The notes under the pieces: generated by a model | What the model was told of the DNA's origin: nothing | The model's database searches: none | The model's input: the letters and a program-made list of their open reading frames with translations, nothing else | Part shown: positions 21,457 through 30,256 of the stretch, in pieces | How the letters are laid out: each line of letters begins with the position of its first letter | Numbering within the stretch: the stretch's first letter is position 1 | Origin: Pseudomonas sp. gcc21 | Lineage (GTDB): Bacteria; Pseudomonadota; Gammaproteobacteria; Pseudomonadales; Pseudomonadaceae | Direction: 5' to 3' | Length of the DNA: 64,000 nt | NCBI RefSeq assembly: GCF_012844345.1 | Contig: NZ_CP051625.1 | Coordinates: 1,860,001-1,924,000 of the forward strand | Position numbers and translations under genes: made by a program

Positions 21457-22524
21457 ATGCCTGATACCACTATCGATTACGCCAAGCTGGCCGAAGATGT
21501 ACGACTGATCGCCAGCGAACTTGGTTTTCAGCAAACCGGCATCAGCGAGCCGGATATAGGTCAGCATGAAGCCTGGCTGGATAGCTGGCTGCGTGCGGGT
21601 TATCACGGGGAGATGGAATGGATGGCCAGTCACGGCAGCAAGCGGACCCGACCGGCCGAGCTGGTTCCCGGCACGCGGCGTGTCATATCGGTGCGCATGG
21701 ATTACCTGCCGACCGATACCAGCATGGCGAAACGTCTGGCCAACCCTGACGCTGCCTATATATCGCGCTACGCGCTTGGACGCGATTACCACAAATTGAT
21801 CCGACGCCGGCTGCAACAGCTGGCTGACCGGGTACAGGAACTGGCCGGCCCCTTTGGTTATCGCGCCTTCGTCGATAGCGCCCCGGTGATGGAGCGCGCA
21901 TTGGCCAGCCGTTCAGGGCTTGGCTGGATTGGCAAGAACACTATGTTGCTTAACCGCAAGGCGGGCAGTTTCTTCTTTCTCGGTGAGCTGTATACCGACC
22001 TGCCTCTGCCCGTCGACCCGCCTTATTCTGAAGATCATTGTGGCCGCTGCAGCGCCTGCCTGGACAAATGCCCGACCGATGCCTTCGTCGGGGAACACGT
22101 GCTGGATGCGCGCCGCTGCATCTCGTATCTGACCATCGAACTGAAGGGCGCGATTCCGCAGGAGCTGCGCCCCTTGATGGGCAACCGCGTTTTCGGTTGT
22201 GACGATTGCCAGCTGGTATGCCCTTGGAACCGCTTCGCCAAGGACACTTCAGAGGCGGACTTCACCCCCCGCCACAGTCTCGACCAGGCCGACCTGATCG
22301 AGCTGTTCCGCTGGGATGAGCAGACCTTCCTGAAAAATACCGAGGGGTCACCCATTCGCCGGATAGGTTACGAGCGCTGGCTTCGCAACCTGGCGATAGG
22401 GCTGGGCAACGCTACCTCAAGCTTGCCGGTGATCCAGGCCCTGCAAGCCCGTGCGCAACACCCGTCTGAATTGGTCAGAGAACATGTCCACTGGGCGCTA
22501 TCGCGGCACGCGATCAATACTTGA
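21457..22524 (+). CDS. queG: Epoxyqueuosine reductase QueG
   Basis: Cobalamin-dependent iron-sulfur enzyme that performs the last step of queuosine synthesis in tRNA. The 355-residue product (start [11 protein letters not shown]) has the N-terminal cobalamin-binding part with [31 protein letters not shown], and two [4Fe-4S] motifs, [15 protein letters not shown] and [11 protein letters not shown]. An upstream in-frame ATG at 21430 is possible, but neither start has a strong ribosome binding site. The 3' end overlaps the convergent orn gene by 11 bases. Confidence 0.95.
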   Translation: MPDTTIDYAKLAEDVRLIASELGFQQTGISEPDIGQHEAWLDSWLRAGYHGEMEWMASHGSKRTRPAELVPGTRRVISVRMDYLPTDTSMAKRLANPDAAYISRYALGRDYHKLIRRRLQQLADRVQELAGPFGYRAFVDSAPVMERALASRSGLGWIGKNTMLLNRKAGSFFFLGELYTDLPLPVDPPYSEDHCGRCSACLDKCPTDAFVGEHVLDARRCISYLTIELKGAIPQELRPLMGNRVFGCDDCQLVCPWNRFAKDTSEADFTPRHSLDQADLIELFRWDEQTFLKNTEGSPIRRIGYERWLRNLAIGLGNATSSLPVIQALQARAQHPSELVREHVHWALSRHAINT

Positions 22525-23056
22525 TGAAATGTTCGCGGTAGTGCTTGAGCTCCGCAATCGAGTCGTAAACATCATCCAGCGCCAGATGACTGCTTTGTTT
22601 CTTGAAGCTGTTTTTCACCTCAGGCGCCCAGCGCGCGGCCAGCTCCTTGAGAGTCGAGACGTCCAGATTGCGGTAGTGGAAGTAACGCTCAAGTTCGGGC
22701 ATGCCGCGATAAAGGAAACGCCGGTCCTGGCAGATACTGTTGCCGCACATGGGTGAACGCCCTTCGGGCACCCACTCCCTCAGGAAAGCCAGCGTCTGAC
22801 GCTCAGCTTCAGCCAGATCAATGGCGCTGTCTTTCACGCGCTGCGTCAGCCCGGACTGCCCGTGTTGACGCGTATTCCATTCATCCATCCCGTCCAGCAG
22901 CGCATCCGGCTGCTTGATTGCCAGCACCGGCCCCTCAGCCAACGCATTCAACTGAGCATCGGTGACCACCGTAGCGATTTCGATAATGACGTCGTTATCC
23001 GAATCGAGACCGGTCATTTCAAGGTCGATCCAGATCAGGTTATCGGGGTTCTGCAT
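22514..23056 (-). CDS. orn: Oligoribonuclease Orn
   Basis: DEDDh 3'-5' exonuclease that degrades dinucleotides, including pGpG from cyclic-di-GMP breakdown, and is essential in many proteobacteria. The protein has 180 residues starting [18 protein letters not shown], which holds the first Asp and Glu ligands. Later motifs are [18 protein letters not shown] and [15 protein letters not shown]. The frame is open 16 codons further upstream, but the standard start at 23056 gives the usual length. It is divergent from rsgA. Confidence 0.97.
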   Translation of the reverse strand: MQNPDNLIWIDLEMTGLDSDNDVIIEIATVVTDAQLNALAEGPVLAIKQPDALLDGMDEWNTRQHGQSGLTQRVKDSAIDLAEAERQTLAFLREWVPEGRSPMCGNSICQDRRFLYRGMPELERYFHYRNLDVSTLKELAARWAPEVKNSFKKQSSHLALDDVYDSIAELKHYREHFIKY

Positions 23057-23139
23057 GCAAGATCCTGTGTCTGAGTATGTAGTGAAGGGAGTATACGCGT
23101 GCATGCTACACTGCGGCTGGTTCCCAAGAAGTGTAATCC

Positions 23140-24165
23140 ATGGCCAAGCGACACCTTACCCGACGTCAGAACTGGCGCATTCAGAAGATTCAGGACGAGC
23201 GCAGCGTGCGCGCCAGCAAGCGTGCCGACCTGGCCGAAGAAAGCCTGCTCGGGGGCGATCTGGGCCCGGAGCAGGAAGGTCTGGTTATTGCGCATTTTGG
23301 CGTTCAGGTAGATGTCGAGGCCATCAGCGGCGAGCAGGCCGGGCTGATCAGACGCTGTCACATGCGTGCCAACCTGCCAGCCCTCGTGACGGGAGACAAG
23401 GTCGTCTGGCGCGCTGACAATCAGAACGGTGGCGTGATTGTCGCCCAGCTGCCGCGCCGTTCCGAGCTGTTTCGCCCCGATCACCGCGGCCAGCTGAAAC
23501 CGGTAGCAGCGAATATCGATCGTCTGGTCATCGTCTTCGCCCCGCTGCCTACCCCTCATAGCAATCTCATCGATCGCTATCTGGTGGCTGCTGAACAGGC
23601 GGGGCTCGAGCCGTTACTGGTTCTCAATAAGGCAGATCTGCTGAGCCAGGCGGAATTTGCCTATCTACGTGACTGGCTCGACGAATACGCCCGATTGGGG
23701 TACCGCACGCTCTGCCTGTCGGCCGACTCGGGTGACGGCCTGGATCAGCTACGGAGTGAACTCAAGGGGCGTATCAACGTATTTGTCGGTCAATCCGGCG
23801 TCGGCAAGTCGTCATTGATCAACGTGTTGTTGCCCGGCGAGGACCTGCGTGTGGGTGCGCTTTCGGATGCGACAAACAAAGGCATGCACACCACGACCAC
23901 TGCCAGGCTCTTTCACTTTCCTGAAGGCGGCGATCTGGTGGATTCTCCCGGCATTCGCGAGTTCGGTTTGACGCATATCTCGCACGACGAGCTGCTGGAG
24001 GGGTTCATCGAGTTCCGCCCCTTCCTCGGCCATTGTAAATTCCGCGATTGTCAGCATTTGCACGAACCCGGCTGCGCCTTGCTTGCAGCGGTTGAGCGCG
24101 GAGACATTTCATCAACCCGCATGCGCAGTTACCGCTATATCCTCTCAGGCATCACTAACCCGTAA
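23140..24165 (+). CDS. rsgA: Ribosome small-subunit GTPase RsgA
   Basis: Circularly permuted GTPase that checks late 30S maturation. The 341-residue protein has a basic N-terminus ([18 protein letters not shown]) and an OB domain (about 60-110). The G domain has motifs in permuted order (G4 NKAD first, then G1 GQSGVGKSS, then G3 DSPG). A C-terminal zinc module has [14 protein letters not shown]. It sits between orn and the motor genes. Confidence 0.97.
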   Translation: MAKRHLTRRQNWRIQKIQDERSVRASKRADLAEESLLGGDLGPEQEGLVIAHFGVQVDVEAISGEQAGLIRRCHMRANLPALVTGDKVVWRADNQNGGVIVAQLPRRSELFRPDHRGQLKPVAANIDRLVIVFAPLPTPHSNLIDRYLVAAEQAGLEPLLVLNKADLLSQAEFAYLRDWLDEYARLGYRTLCLSADSGDGLDQLRSELKGRINVFVGQSGVGKSSLINVLLPGEDLRVGALSDATNKGMHTTTTARLFHFPEGGDLVDSPGIREFGLTHISHDELLEGFIEFRPFLGHCKFRDCQHLHEPGCALLAAVERGDISSTRMRSYRYILSGITNP

Positions 24166-24170
24166 GGCTC

Positions 24171-24197
24171 GCTGGCATTGCTTTCGACAATGCCAGC
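24171..24197. terminator. Hairpin between convergent rsgA and motB
   Basis: A perfect 10-bp stem (GCTGGCATTG with CAATGCCAGC) and a 7-base loop lie in the 37-base gap between the two stop codons. There is no T-run on either strand, so if it terminates transcription it does so weakly or with Rho. Confidence 0.45.
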
Positions 24198-24202
24198 CGA
24201 TC

Positions 24203-25210
24203 TCAGGGCTCACCCAGCCTTCTGAGCGAACCGGGATCATCGAATAAATTGGCAGGTCGCTTCTGCGGCGCTGACTCGGGCTCGGCGGCGGCCGGCTCGA
24301 TAATCTTCTGCCTGTCGATATTATGATCGTCCTCTGCTGGCACCTTTGACATAGCGTTAGCCTGATCAGTTGCGCCTTCCATCAGCTGCGCTTCAGCACG
24401 CTTATTGAGTACCACGATATCGATTCTTCGATTGATCGGATTGGTCGGATCGTTCCGATCGAACAGCGCCGAGTCGGCGTACCCCACTACCCGCGCAACC
24501 TGACTCTCCGGGTACCCTGCCACGACCAGGGTGCGACGCGCTGCGTTGGCACGCTCCGCGGACAGCTCCCAGTTGCCGTAGCTCCGGCGACCGGTGAAAG
24601 GTTTGGCATCCGTATGCCCACCGATACTGATTTTCTTCGGCACGCTGGAAATGGTGTCAGCCAGCGCCAGCAAGATGTCTTCGAAATAGGACTGTAGCCG
24701 TGGGCTGCCGCTGGCAAACATCGGACGATTCTCCGCATCGACAATCTGAATGCGTAAACCATCCTGGGTGATCTCCAGCAGGATCTGGTCCTTGAACCGC
24801 TGGAGCACCGGCTCAGCGTCGATCTTGTTTTGCAGCTCCTGTAGCAGAAGATCGAGCTCTTGCCGCTCAGCCATCTCGGCCAGATCCGCTATGGTTTCGT
24901 TATCCAGTTGCGGGGGCGCTTCAACCTGCTCGGGCAGGTCATTCAGGGTCTTCTGCGGAGCCACGGTCGGAGAGCCTCCCAGATCTATCGCATACGGACT
25001 GCCACCCTCCGAGAAACCGATCGGATCGTTGAAGTAACCTGACACCATCGCCAGCTGGCCGGGCGTCGCCACTGTGACCAGCCACATCACCAGAAAGAAT
25101 GCCATCATCGCTACCGCGAAATCGGCGAAGGCGATCTTCCACGAGCCGCCATGGTGAGCTGCTGCCTTACGGCTGATCCGTTTGACAATAATCGGTTGAT
25201 CGTCAGCCAT
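24203..25210 (-). CDS. motB: Flagellar stator protein MotB
   Basis: Anchors the proton-conducting stator of the flagellar motor to peptidoglycan. The 335-residue protein has one membrane segment (about 25-48) carrying the proton-binding Asp in FADFAVAMMAFFLVMW. A plug/linker region follows, then an OmpA-like peptidoglycan-binding domain (about 165-285) with HTDAKPF and NWELSAERANAARR. The C-terminal 50 residues are Pro/Glu-rich. It starts one base after the motA stop. P. aeruginosa also has a second stator pair, MotCD, elsewhere; the position here corresponds to MotAB. Confidence 0.96.
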   Translation of the reverse strand: MADDQPIIVKRISRKAAAHHGGSWKIAFADFAVAMMAFFLVMWLVTVATPGQLAMVSGYFNDPIGFSEGGSPYAIDLGGSPTVAPQKTLNDLPEQVEAPPQLDNETIADLAEMAERQELDLLLQELQNKIDAEPVLQRFKDQILLEITQDGLRIQIVDAENRPMFASGSPRLQSYFEDILLALADTISSVPKKISIGGHTDAKPFTGRRSYGNWELSAERANAARRTLVVAGYPESQVARVVGYADSALFDRNDPTNPINRRIDIVVLNKRAEAQLMEGATDQANAMSKVPAEDDHNIDRQKIIEPAAAEPESAPQKRPANLFDDPGSLRRLGEP

Positions 25211-25211
25211 C

Positions 25212-26066
25212 TCAGCGGCCCTTCACCGACTCTTCCAGCTCAATGAAACTTGGCCGATACTCCGACAATAACGCCTTACGGCCAAATTCCACCGCCAAGG
25301 CGGGCGGCAAACCCTGAGCACTTGCAACCAGACACATTTTCACCGCCTCGTAGGTATTGGCCTCCTCGGTCGCATCGTGCTCCATGGCTGCAGCAAAAGG
25401 CCCAACGAAGCCATAGGCGGCCAGGATACCGAGGAAGGTGCCAACCAGCGCGGTAGCCACCTTCTCCCCGATCTGCGCATTATTCGCGTCGCCAAGAATG
25501 CCCATCGTAATCACAATCCCCAGCACCGCAGCCACAATGCCGAAGCCCGGCAGCGCGTCTGCAACGCGATTGACCGCATGGGAGGGTGTCTGCAACTCCT
25601 CGGTGAGGCTGGAAATCTCGACGTCGAACAAGGCTTCAAGCTCATGCGGAGCCATGTTGCCGGTGGACATGATGCGCAGGTAATCGCAGATAAAAGCGAT
25701 CATGCGGTCATCCTTGAGAATCGCCGGATACTTGCTGAAGATCGGACTCTCCTGCGGCTCCTCAATATCGGGCTCGATGGCCATCATCCCCTCTCGACGG
25801 GACTTATTGAGAATTTCATACAGCAGGCCGAGCACATCCAGGAAATAAGGTTTGCCGAAGCGGTGGCCAAACAGAATCTGCGGGACCTTGGCGAAGGTAT
25901 TGCGGACCGTTGCCATACTGTTGGCAACGAGGAAAGCGCCCAACGCAGCGCCGCCAATAATCAGGATTTCAAACGGATGCCATAGCGCCGCGACCTTCCC
26001 GTCGGATAATACGAACCCGCCCAACACACTGACGATAACGACAAGAAACCCTGCAATTTTCAACAT
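25212..26066 (-). CDS. motA: Flagellar stator protein MotA
   Basis: Proton-channel partner of MotB. The protein has 284 residues when started at MLKIAGFLVVIV (26066), matching the usual pseudomonad length; the frame is open seven codons further. Four membrane segments are visible, two near the N-terminus and two after residue 165 (PGFGIVAAVLGIVITMGIL and AATALVGTFLGILAAYGFVGP-like segments). A large cytoplasmic loop carries the charged residues that touch FliG. No clear FliA promoter was found in the 285-base region upstream shared with rhdA. Confidence 0.95.
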   Translation of the reverse strand: MLKIAGFLVVIVSVLGGFVLSDGKVAALWHPFEILIIGGAALGAFLVANSMATVRNTFAKVPQILFGHRFGKPYFLDVLGLLYEILNKSRREGMMAIEPDIEEPQESPIFSKYPAILKDDRMIAFICDYLRIMSTGNMAPHELEALFDVEISSLTEELQTPSHAVNRVADALPGFGIVAAVLGIVITMGILGDANNAQIGEKVATALVGTFLGILAAYGFVGPFAAAMEHDATEEANTYEAVKMCLVASAQGLPPALAVEFGRKALLSEYRPSFIELEESVKGR

Positions 26067-26351
26067 AAACGCGTAAAACCCGGACAAGAAATTGGACGTA
26101 TTTGGCAGCCGTTTTTGCGCGGCAATACGCTAGTGATCAGGTATAGTGACGACCATTCGCGCCATCAGGTTAAGGTGAACAAGTGCCAAACGAAACGATG
26201 GTTGCCACGAAGACTCTATCGGCAAGGCGAACCAAACCCTGAGTACAATTTTGCTCAGAAGCTTGTAACCCTCCTCGCTTGGCTTGGATCAACCGATGGC
26301 CGCAAACCGGCACAGTAGACACCCTGGATGAATATCGATCAGGATTTAGAC

Positions 26352-27161
26352 ATGTCGCATCCCTGCTTACCCTTGCTGATCGAACCGGATCAGCTCCCGG
26401 CACCACTGAATCCGACAACGTACCGCCTCGTTGATCTACGCAAGCTCGAGGAGTACCAGGCCGGCCATATAGCCGGAGCAGTGTCGGTGGTGCCGCCAGA
26501 AATAACCTCTGCCCCGCCGATACCCGGCCTGTTACCTGCTCAGGAGCGATTGGAACAGTTGTTTGGCCGGCTAGGGCATCATCCGGAGCTGCACTATATC
26601 GTTTATGACGGTGAGGGCGGCGGCTGGGCCGGTCGCTTCATCTGGTTGCTTGATTCAATCGGACATAGCCATTATTCCTACCTCAACGGCGGGCTGCAGG
26701 CCTGGATCGCAGAAGGCAAACCGCTGGTCAGCACGCTTGAACCCCGCGAGCCCACCCAGCCGCAGATCAATCTCAACCATGATCACACAATCGATCTGGC
26801 AACGCTTGTTCGCGAGCAGCAAAGCTCCGACCGGGTAATCTGGGACGCGCGCTCGCCTGAAGAACACCGCGGCGAGAAAGTACTTGCTGCCCGGGGCGGT
26901 CACATCCCCGGCGCGATCAATTTTGAATGGACTGCCGGCATGGACCCCCAGCGCGGTCTCCGGCTACGCACCGATCTCGCGGACAAGCTTGCCGAGTTGG
27001 GCATAACCCCGGACAAGGAAATTGTTACGCACTGCCAGACCCATCACCGCTCCGGCTTCACTTACCTCGCAGCGAAGATTCTCGGTTATCCGCGCGTCAA
27101 AGCCTACGCAGGCTCGTGGTCGGAATGGGGCAATCACCCCGACGCCCCTATCGAAAGCTAA
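26352..27161 (+). CDS. rhdA: Thiosulfate sulfurtransferase (rhodanese) RhdA-like
   Basis: Two-domain rhodanese that transfers sulfane sulfur, classically from thiosulfate to cyanide. The 269-residue product has an inactive N-terminal rhodanese domain (about 10-125) and a C-terminal domain with the active-site loop CQTHHRS, Cys at residue 228. The WAGRFIWLLD and GYPRVKAYAGSWSEWGNHPD segments closely match P. aeruginosa RhdA, whose gene also sits directly before psd. An ATG at 26328 is possible, but MSHPCLPLLIEP fits the family start better. Confidence 0.93.
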   Translation: MSHPCLPLLIEPDQLPAPLNPTTYRLVDLRKLEEYQAGHIAGAVSVVPPEITSAPPIPGLLPAQERLEQLFGRLGHHPELHYIVYDGEGGGWAGRFIWLLDSIGHSHYSYLNGGLQAWIAEGKPLVSTLEPREPTQPQINLNHDHTIDLATLVREQQSSDRVIWDARSPEEHRGEKVLAARGGHIPGAINFEWTAGMDPQRGLRLRTDLADKLAELGITPDKEIVTHCQTHHRSGFTYLAAKILGYPRVKAYAGSWSEWGNHPDAPIES

Positions 27162-27170
27162 GGACCCATA

Positions 27171-28034
27171 ATGCAAGATCGTCTCTTCATCATTCTGCAG
27201 TACCTGCTGCCCCAGCATTTGCTGTCACGAGCTGCCGGCGGCCTGGCCAATTGCACCTGGTCGTGGGTCAAAAATCCCTTTATCACCTGGTTCGTCAAGC
27301 GATATCAGGTCGATATGCGTCAGGCCGTAGAACCTGAACCTACTGCTTATGCTTGCTTCAATGATTTTTTCACGCGTGCGCTCACGCGCGATGCGCGTCC
27401 ACTCGACTCAGCACCCGAGTCAGTTCTGAGTCCCGCCGATGGCGTGATCAGTCAGCTTGGAGCGATAGCGCACGGCCGGATTTTTCAGGCGAAGGGCCAA
27501 AGCTATAGCGTGCAGGAGCTGGTCGGAGGAAATACCGAACACGCTGAATTGTTTCAGGGCGGTCAGTTCGCCACCGTATACCTGTCGCCACGCGACTATC
27601 ACCGGGTACACATGCCACTAGGCGGCACCCTGCGCGACATGATTTACGTTCCCGGCGATCTGTTCTCGGTTAACCGCGTCACGGCCGAGAACGTACCGCG
27701 GCTCTTCTCCCGCAATGAGCGCGTGGTCTGTATCTTCGACACGCCGGCCGGACCGATGGGCCTGGTGTTGGTAGGCGCGATGATCGTTGCCTCAGTGGAA
27801 ACCGTCTGGGCCGGCCTGGTTGCCCCCCACCGACGCCAGCTTCACGCGCGCAATTACAACGAAGCAGCGCCGTCTCTGGATCGCGGAGCAGAGATGGGTC
27901 GATTCAAGCTTGGTTCGACTGCGATTGTACTCTTCGGGCCCGGCAAGGTTGAGTGGGACAAGGGCCTGGGTGCCGGCGACTTCGTGCAGATGGGCCAAAA
28001 GCTTGGCAAGCAGCAACAAAAAGCGGAGGACTGA
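27171..28034 (+). CDS. psd: Phosphatidylserine decarboxylase proenzyme
   Basis: Inner-membrane enzyme that makes phosphatidylethanolamine from phosphatidylserine. The protein has 287 residues. The self-cleavage site LGST (in FKLGSTAIVLF, near residue 252) would yield the pyruvoyl-bearing alpha chain. Other conserved pieces are SPADGVISQLG and YLSPRDYHRVHMPLGG. AAGGA lies upstream of the ATG, nine bases after rhdA, so the two are co-transcribed. Confidence 0.97.
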   Translation: MQDRLFIILQYLLPQHLLSRAAGGLANCTWSWVKNPFITWFVKRYQVDMRQAVEPEPTAYACFNDFFTRALTRDARPLDSAPESVLSPADGVISQLGAIAHGRIFQAKGQSYSVQELVGGNTEHAELFQGGQFATVYLSPRDYHRVHMPLGGTLRDMIYVPGDLFSVNRVTAENVPRLFSRNERVVCIFDTPAGPMGLVLVGAMIVASVETVWAGLVAPHRRQLHARNYNEAAPSLDRGAEMGRFKLGSTAIVLFGPGKVEWDKGLGAGDFVQMGQKLGKQQQKAED

Positions 28035-28103
28035 ACCAGTACGGGCCTGAATGGCGACGCAATCCGCTGGTAGAGCTTTCCATCAGGCCATTCTCAAGTT
28101 CAC

Positions 28104-28120
28104 GCGAAGCGGGGCGACAG
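28104..28120 (+). repeat. 17-base direct repeat, left copy
   Basis: GCGAAGCGGGGCGACAG matches 28457-28473 at 16 of 17 positions in the same orientation. The two copies bracket the hairpin element in the psd-epmA gap. Confidence 0.55.
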
Positions 28121-28375
28121 GGTTCAGTCGACCGTGCGATGACAGGGATGTCATCGACGAGCTTATAGGGATGTACTTGCAGCGTGTCGGCGCAACGGTG
28201 TCACCCCGCGACAGCCGGCCCAGAACGTCCACCAAAACCAGGCTGTGTTTTTATCTGGCGATTGCGTAGTGGCGCCCGCCAACTGCCGGGACTCCGCAAG
28301 ACGCCGTGAACCCATCCCTGGGGGCTTGACGAAAACATCCCTGTTTTCGACACTTGCTACACCCTGACAGCCGCC
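28113..28375. repeat. Non-coding inverted element with four shared-loop hairpins
   Basis: The 469 bases between psd and epmA hold no convincing gene. About 260 of them form an imperfect inverted repeat centred at 28243. Each arm has a strong outer hairpin and a weak inner one. Outer: 28137-28156 (8-bp stem, loop GGGA) and 28330-28349 (8-bp stem, loop TCCC). Inner: 28164-28175 (GGGA) and 28311-28322 (TCCC). Both inner-outer spacings are 23 bases and both pairs share the same axis. Most stem differences between the arms are compensatory. It is probably a dispersed intergenic repeat. Function unknown. Confidence 0.75.
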
Positions 28376-28456
28376 GGGCTTGATGAGCATCGGCGTGAGG
28401 TGGAGATTTAAAACCGCCTTCGCTCTGGTTGTCCTTTCAGGCTACTCCAACGCCAT

Positions 28457-28473
28457 GCGAAGCGAGGCGACAG
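28457..28473 (+). repeat. 17-base direct repeat, right copy
   Basis: GCGAAGCGAGGCGACAG differs at one base from 28104-28120. It lies 30 bases before the end of epmA, outside the inverted hairpin element. Confidence 0.55.
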
Positions 28474-28503
28474 CAGACCCCGAGTTATCGGATCAGGTAG
28501 CTA

Positions 28504-29463
28504 TCACGCGCGAGCAATGGGAAAGGCTACAACCTCATCAATACTGCTTGCCCCCACAGCCAGCATAACCAGACGATCCACGCCTAACGCCACGCCTGCG
28601 CATTCGGGTAAACCACTATGCAATGCCTGGATCAAGTGCTCGTCCACGGGAAGCACGGGACGATCCAGTGCCGCGCGCAATTGCTGATCAGCCTCGAAGC
28701 GGCGTGCTTGCTCCAGCGCATCGGTCAGCTCGAAGTAACCGTTGGCCAATTCCATGCCGTTGATGAACAACTCAAAACGCGCCGCGCTCGGGACCCTGTC
28801 GTCTGAGTCGACGATCCTTGCCAGCGCAGCCTGGGACGCAGGAAAAGCGTAGACCATGGTGGGTTCGATCAACCGGGGCTCGATGAGATGGGAAAACAGC
28901 AGGTTGAGCCAGCCGTCGCGATCCAGCTCGCCGAAAAAACCGCAGCGCTCACGCCCCACCCGCGCCAGCTCCGATGTATTGCAACCATGAATATCCAATA
29001 CAAGCAGATCCCTGAAGAGATCCGCGTAGGTGACTCGGCGCGCGGGAGCGCAGCCCAGCACAGAGCGCACCAGCTGATCGACTTCCTCCATCAGCCGATG
29101 ATGATCGAACCCGAGTCGATACCATTCGAGCATGCTGAACTCAGGGTTATGTCGCGATCCGCTTTCACCGTTGCGGTAAACCTTGCAGAGCTGCCAGATT
29201 GAGCCACTGCCTGCCGCAAGCAGTCGCTTCATGGGGTATTCGGGCGAGGTATGCAGGTACAGCGGCCGGCTATTACCGCCACCTTCAGGTACGTAATCAG
29301 CGACAAAGGGAAACAGGTGTGGGTCGCTGACTGCCGCGCCTGACAATGCTGGCGTCTCTACCTCGAGCACATCCCGTTCGTGGAAAAAATGCCGTATCTG
29401 ATTGATTACGTCAGCGCGGCGCCGCAGGTTTTCGATCGACGCTGTCGGTTGCCAGTCGTGCAT
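28504..29463 (-). CDS. epmA: EF-P--(R)-beta-lysine ligase EpmA
   Basis: Lysyl-tRNA-synthetase-like enzyme that attaches beta-lysine to Lys34 of elongation factor P. The 319-residue protein has the class II catalytic core only (motif 2 around FCKVYRNGESGSRHNPEFSMLEWYR in pieces, motif 3 near ALGVDRLVML) and no anticodon-binding domain, which separates it from LysS. It is 108 bases downstream of efp on the same strand and faces the hairpin element. Confidence 0.95.
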   Translation of the reverse strand: MHDWQPTASIENLRRRADVINQIRHFFHERDVLEVETPALSGAAVSDPHLFPFVADYVPEGGGNSRPLYLHTSPEYPMKRLLAAGSGSIWQLCKVYRNGESGSRHNPEFSMLEWYRLGFDHHRLMEEVDQLVRSVLGCAPARRVTYADLFRDLLVLDIHGCNTSELARVGRERCGFFGELDRDGWLNLLFSHLIEPRLIEPTMVYAFPASQAALARIVDSDDRVPSAARFELFINGMELANGYFELTDALEQARRFEADQQLRAALDRPVLPVDEHLIQALHSGLPECAGVALGVDRLVMLAVGASSIDEVVAFPIARA

Positions 29464-29529
29464 GGGTGAGCCTGCTCAGGTTTTAAATCATTCAAGTTTC
29501 TGAGGTAGCGCCCGCCAAACAACGGGCAC

Positions 29530-29556
29530 AAAAAACCGGGGCCAAAGCCCCGGTTT
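29530..29556 (-). terminator. Intrinsic terminator of efp
   Basis: A 10-bp stem, AAACCGGGGC with GCCCCGGTTT (29533-29556), and a 4-base loop, followed on the minus strand by T residues. It lies 15 bases after the efp stop and would limit read-through into epmA. Confidence 0.85.
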
Positions 29557-29571
29557 CTGATACCACGATAA

Positions 29572-30138
29572 TCAGGCGCGGCCGACGTAATCAGCAGTGC
29601 GCGTATCAACCTTAAGCACATCGCCCACGTTGATAAACAATGGAACCTTGACCACAGCGCCAGTCACCAGCTTGGCCGGCTTGGTGCCACCACCCGAGGT
29701 ATCGCCACGCACACCAGGATCAGTCTCGACGACTTCCAGCTCAACAAAGTTGGGAGGCGTCACGGCAATCGGCGCGCCGTTGTACAGAGTGACCTGATAG
29801 ATCACCTGTTCCTTGAGCCAGTTCTTGGCATCGGAGACGGCTTTCTCATCGGCACCGACCTGCTCAAAGGAGCCATCAGTGGCCATGAAATGCCAGAACT
29901 CGCCATCGGCGTACAGATACTCCATTTCACGGTCCATCACGTCGGCGCCTTCAAGGCTGTCGCCCGACTTGAACGTCCTTTCGTTGACCCGGCCGTTTTT
30001 CAGGTTGCGCACCTTGACCCGGTTGAACGCCTGCCCCTTGCCGGGTTTGACGTATTCGTTTTCCAGGATCGCGCAGGGGTCGCCGTCCAGCATCACCTTA
30101 AGACCCGGCTTGAATTCATTGGTAGAATAATTGGCCAT
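29572..30138 (-). CDS. efp: Elongation factor P (lysine type)
   Basis: Relieves ribosome stalling at polyproline stretches. The 188-residue protein closely resembles E. coli EF-P and carries Lys34 in [11 protein letters not shown], the residue modified by EpmA/EpmB. It is not the arginine-32 type described in P. aeruginosa and modified by EarP. Conserved segments include DGEFWHFM and [16 protein letters not shown]. The start at 30138 is the family start, although the frame is open about 60 codons upstream. It is divergent from epmB. Confidence 0.97.
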   Translation of the reverse strand: MANYSTNEFKPGLKVMLDGDPCAILENEYVKPGKGQAFNRVKVRNLKNGRVNERTFKSGDSLEGADVMDREMEYLYADGEFWHFMATDGSFEQVGADEKAVSDAKNWLKEQVIYQVTLYNGAPIAVTPPNFVELEVVETDPGVRGDTSGGGTKPAKLVTGAVVKVPLFINVGDVLKVDTRTADYVGRA

Positions 30139-30256
30139 ACATTTCCCACTTACAGTTTGAACGGAATCATCCGAGAACGCGCTGACCGATGGTTTCAGCC
30201 CGGCGTTGTCAGCAACGCCCGACGGATGCCCTGCCACCCATGCGCGGAAAAAAGCA

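Noticed and set aside
26101..26125. Possible sigma-54 promoter (TTGGCAG...TTTTTGC) upstream of rhdA
   Set aside because: The distance between the GG and GC elements is 11 bases instead of the required 10.
26115..26318. Small plus-strand reading frame between motA and rhdA
   Set aside because: There is no good ribosome binding site and its composition is unlike a real protein. Left as regulatory intergenic sequence.
28051..28269. Small plus-strand reading frame in the psd-epmA gap
   Set aside because: It runs through the hairpin element, has no clear ribosome binding site or homology I recognise, and the covarying stems indicate non-coding constraint.
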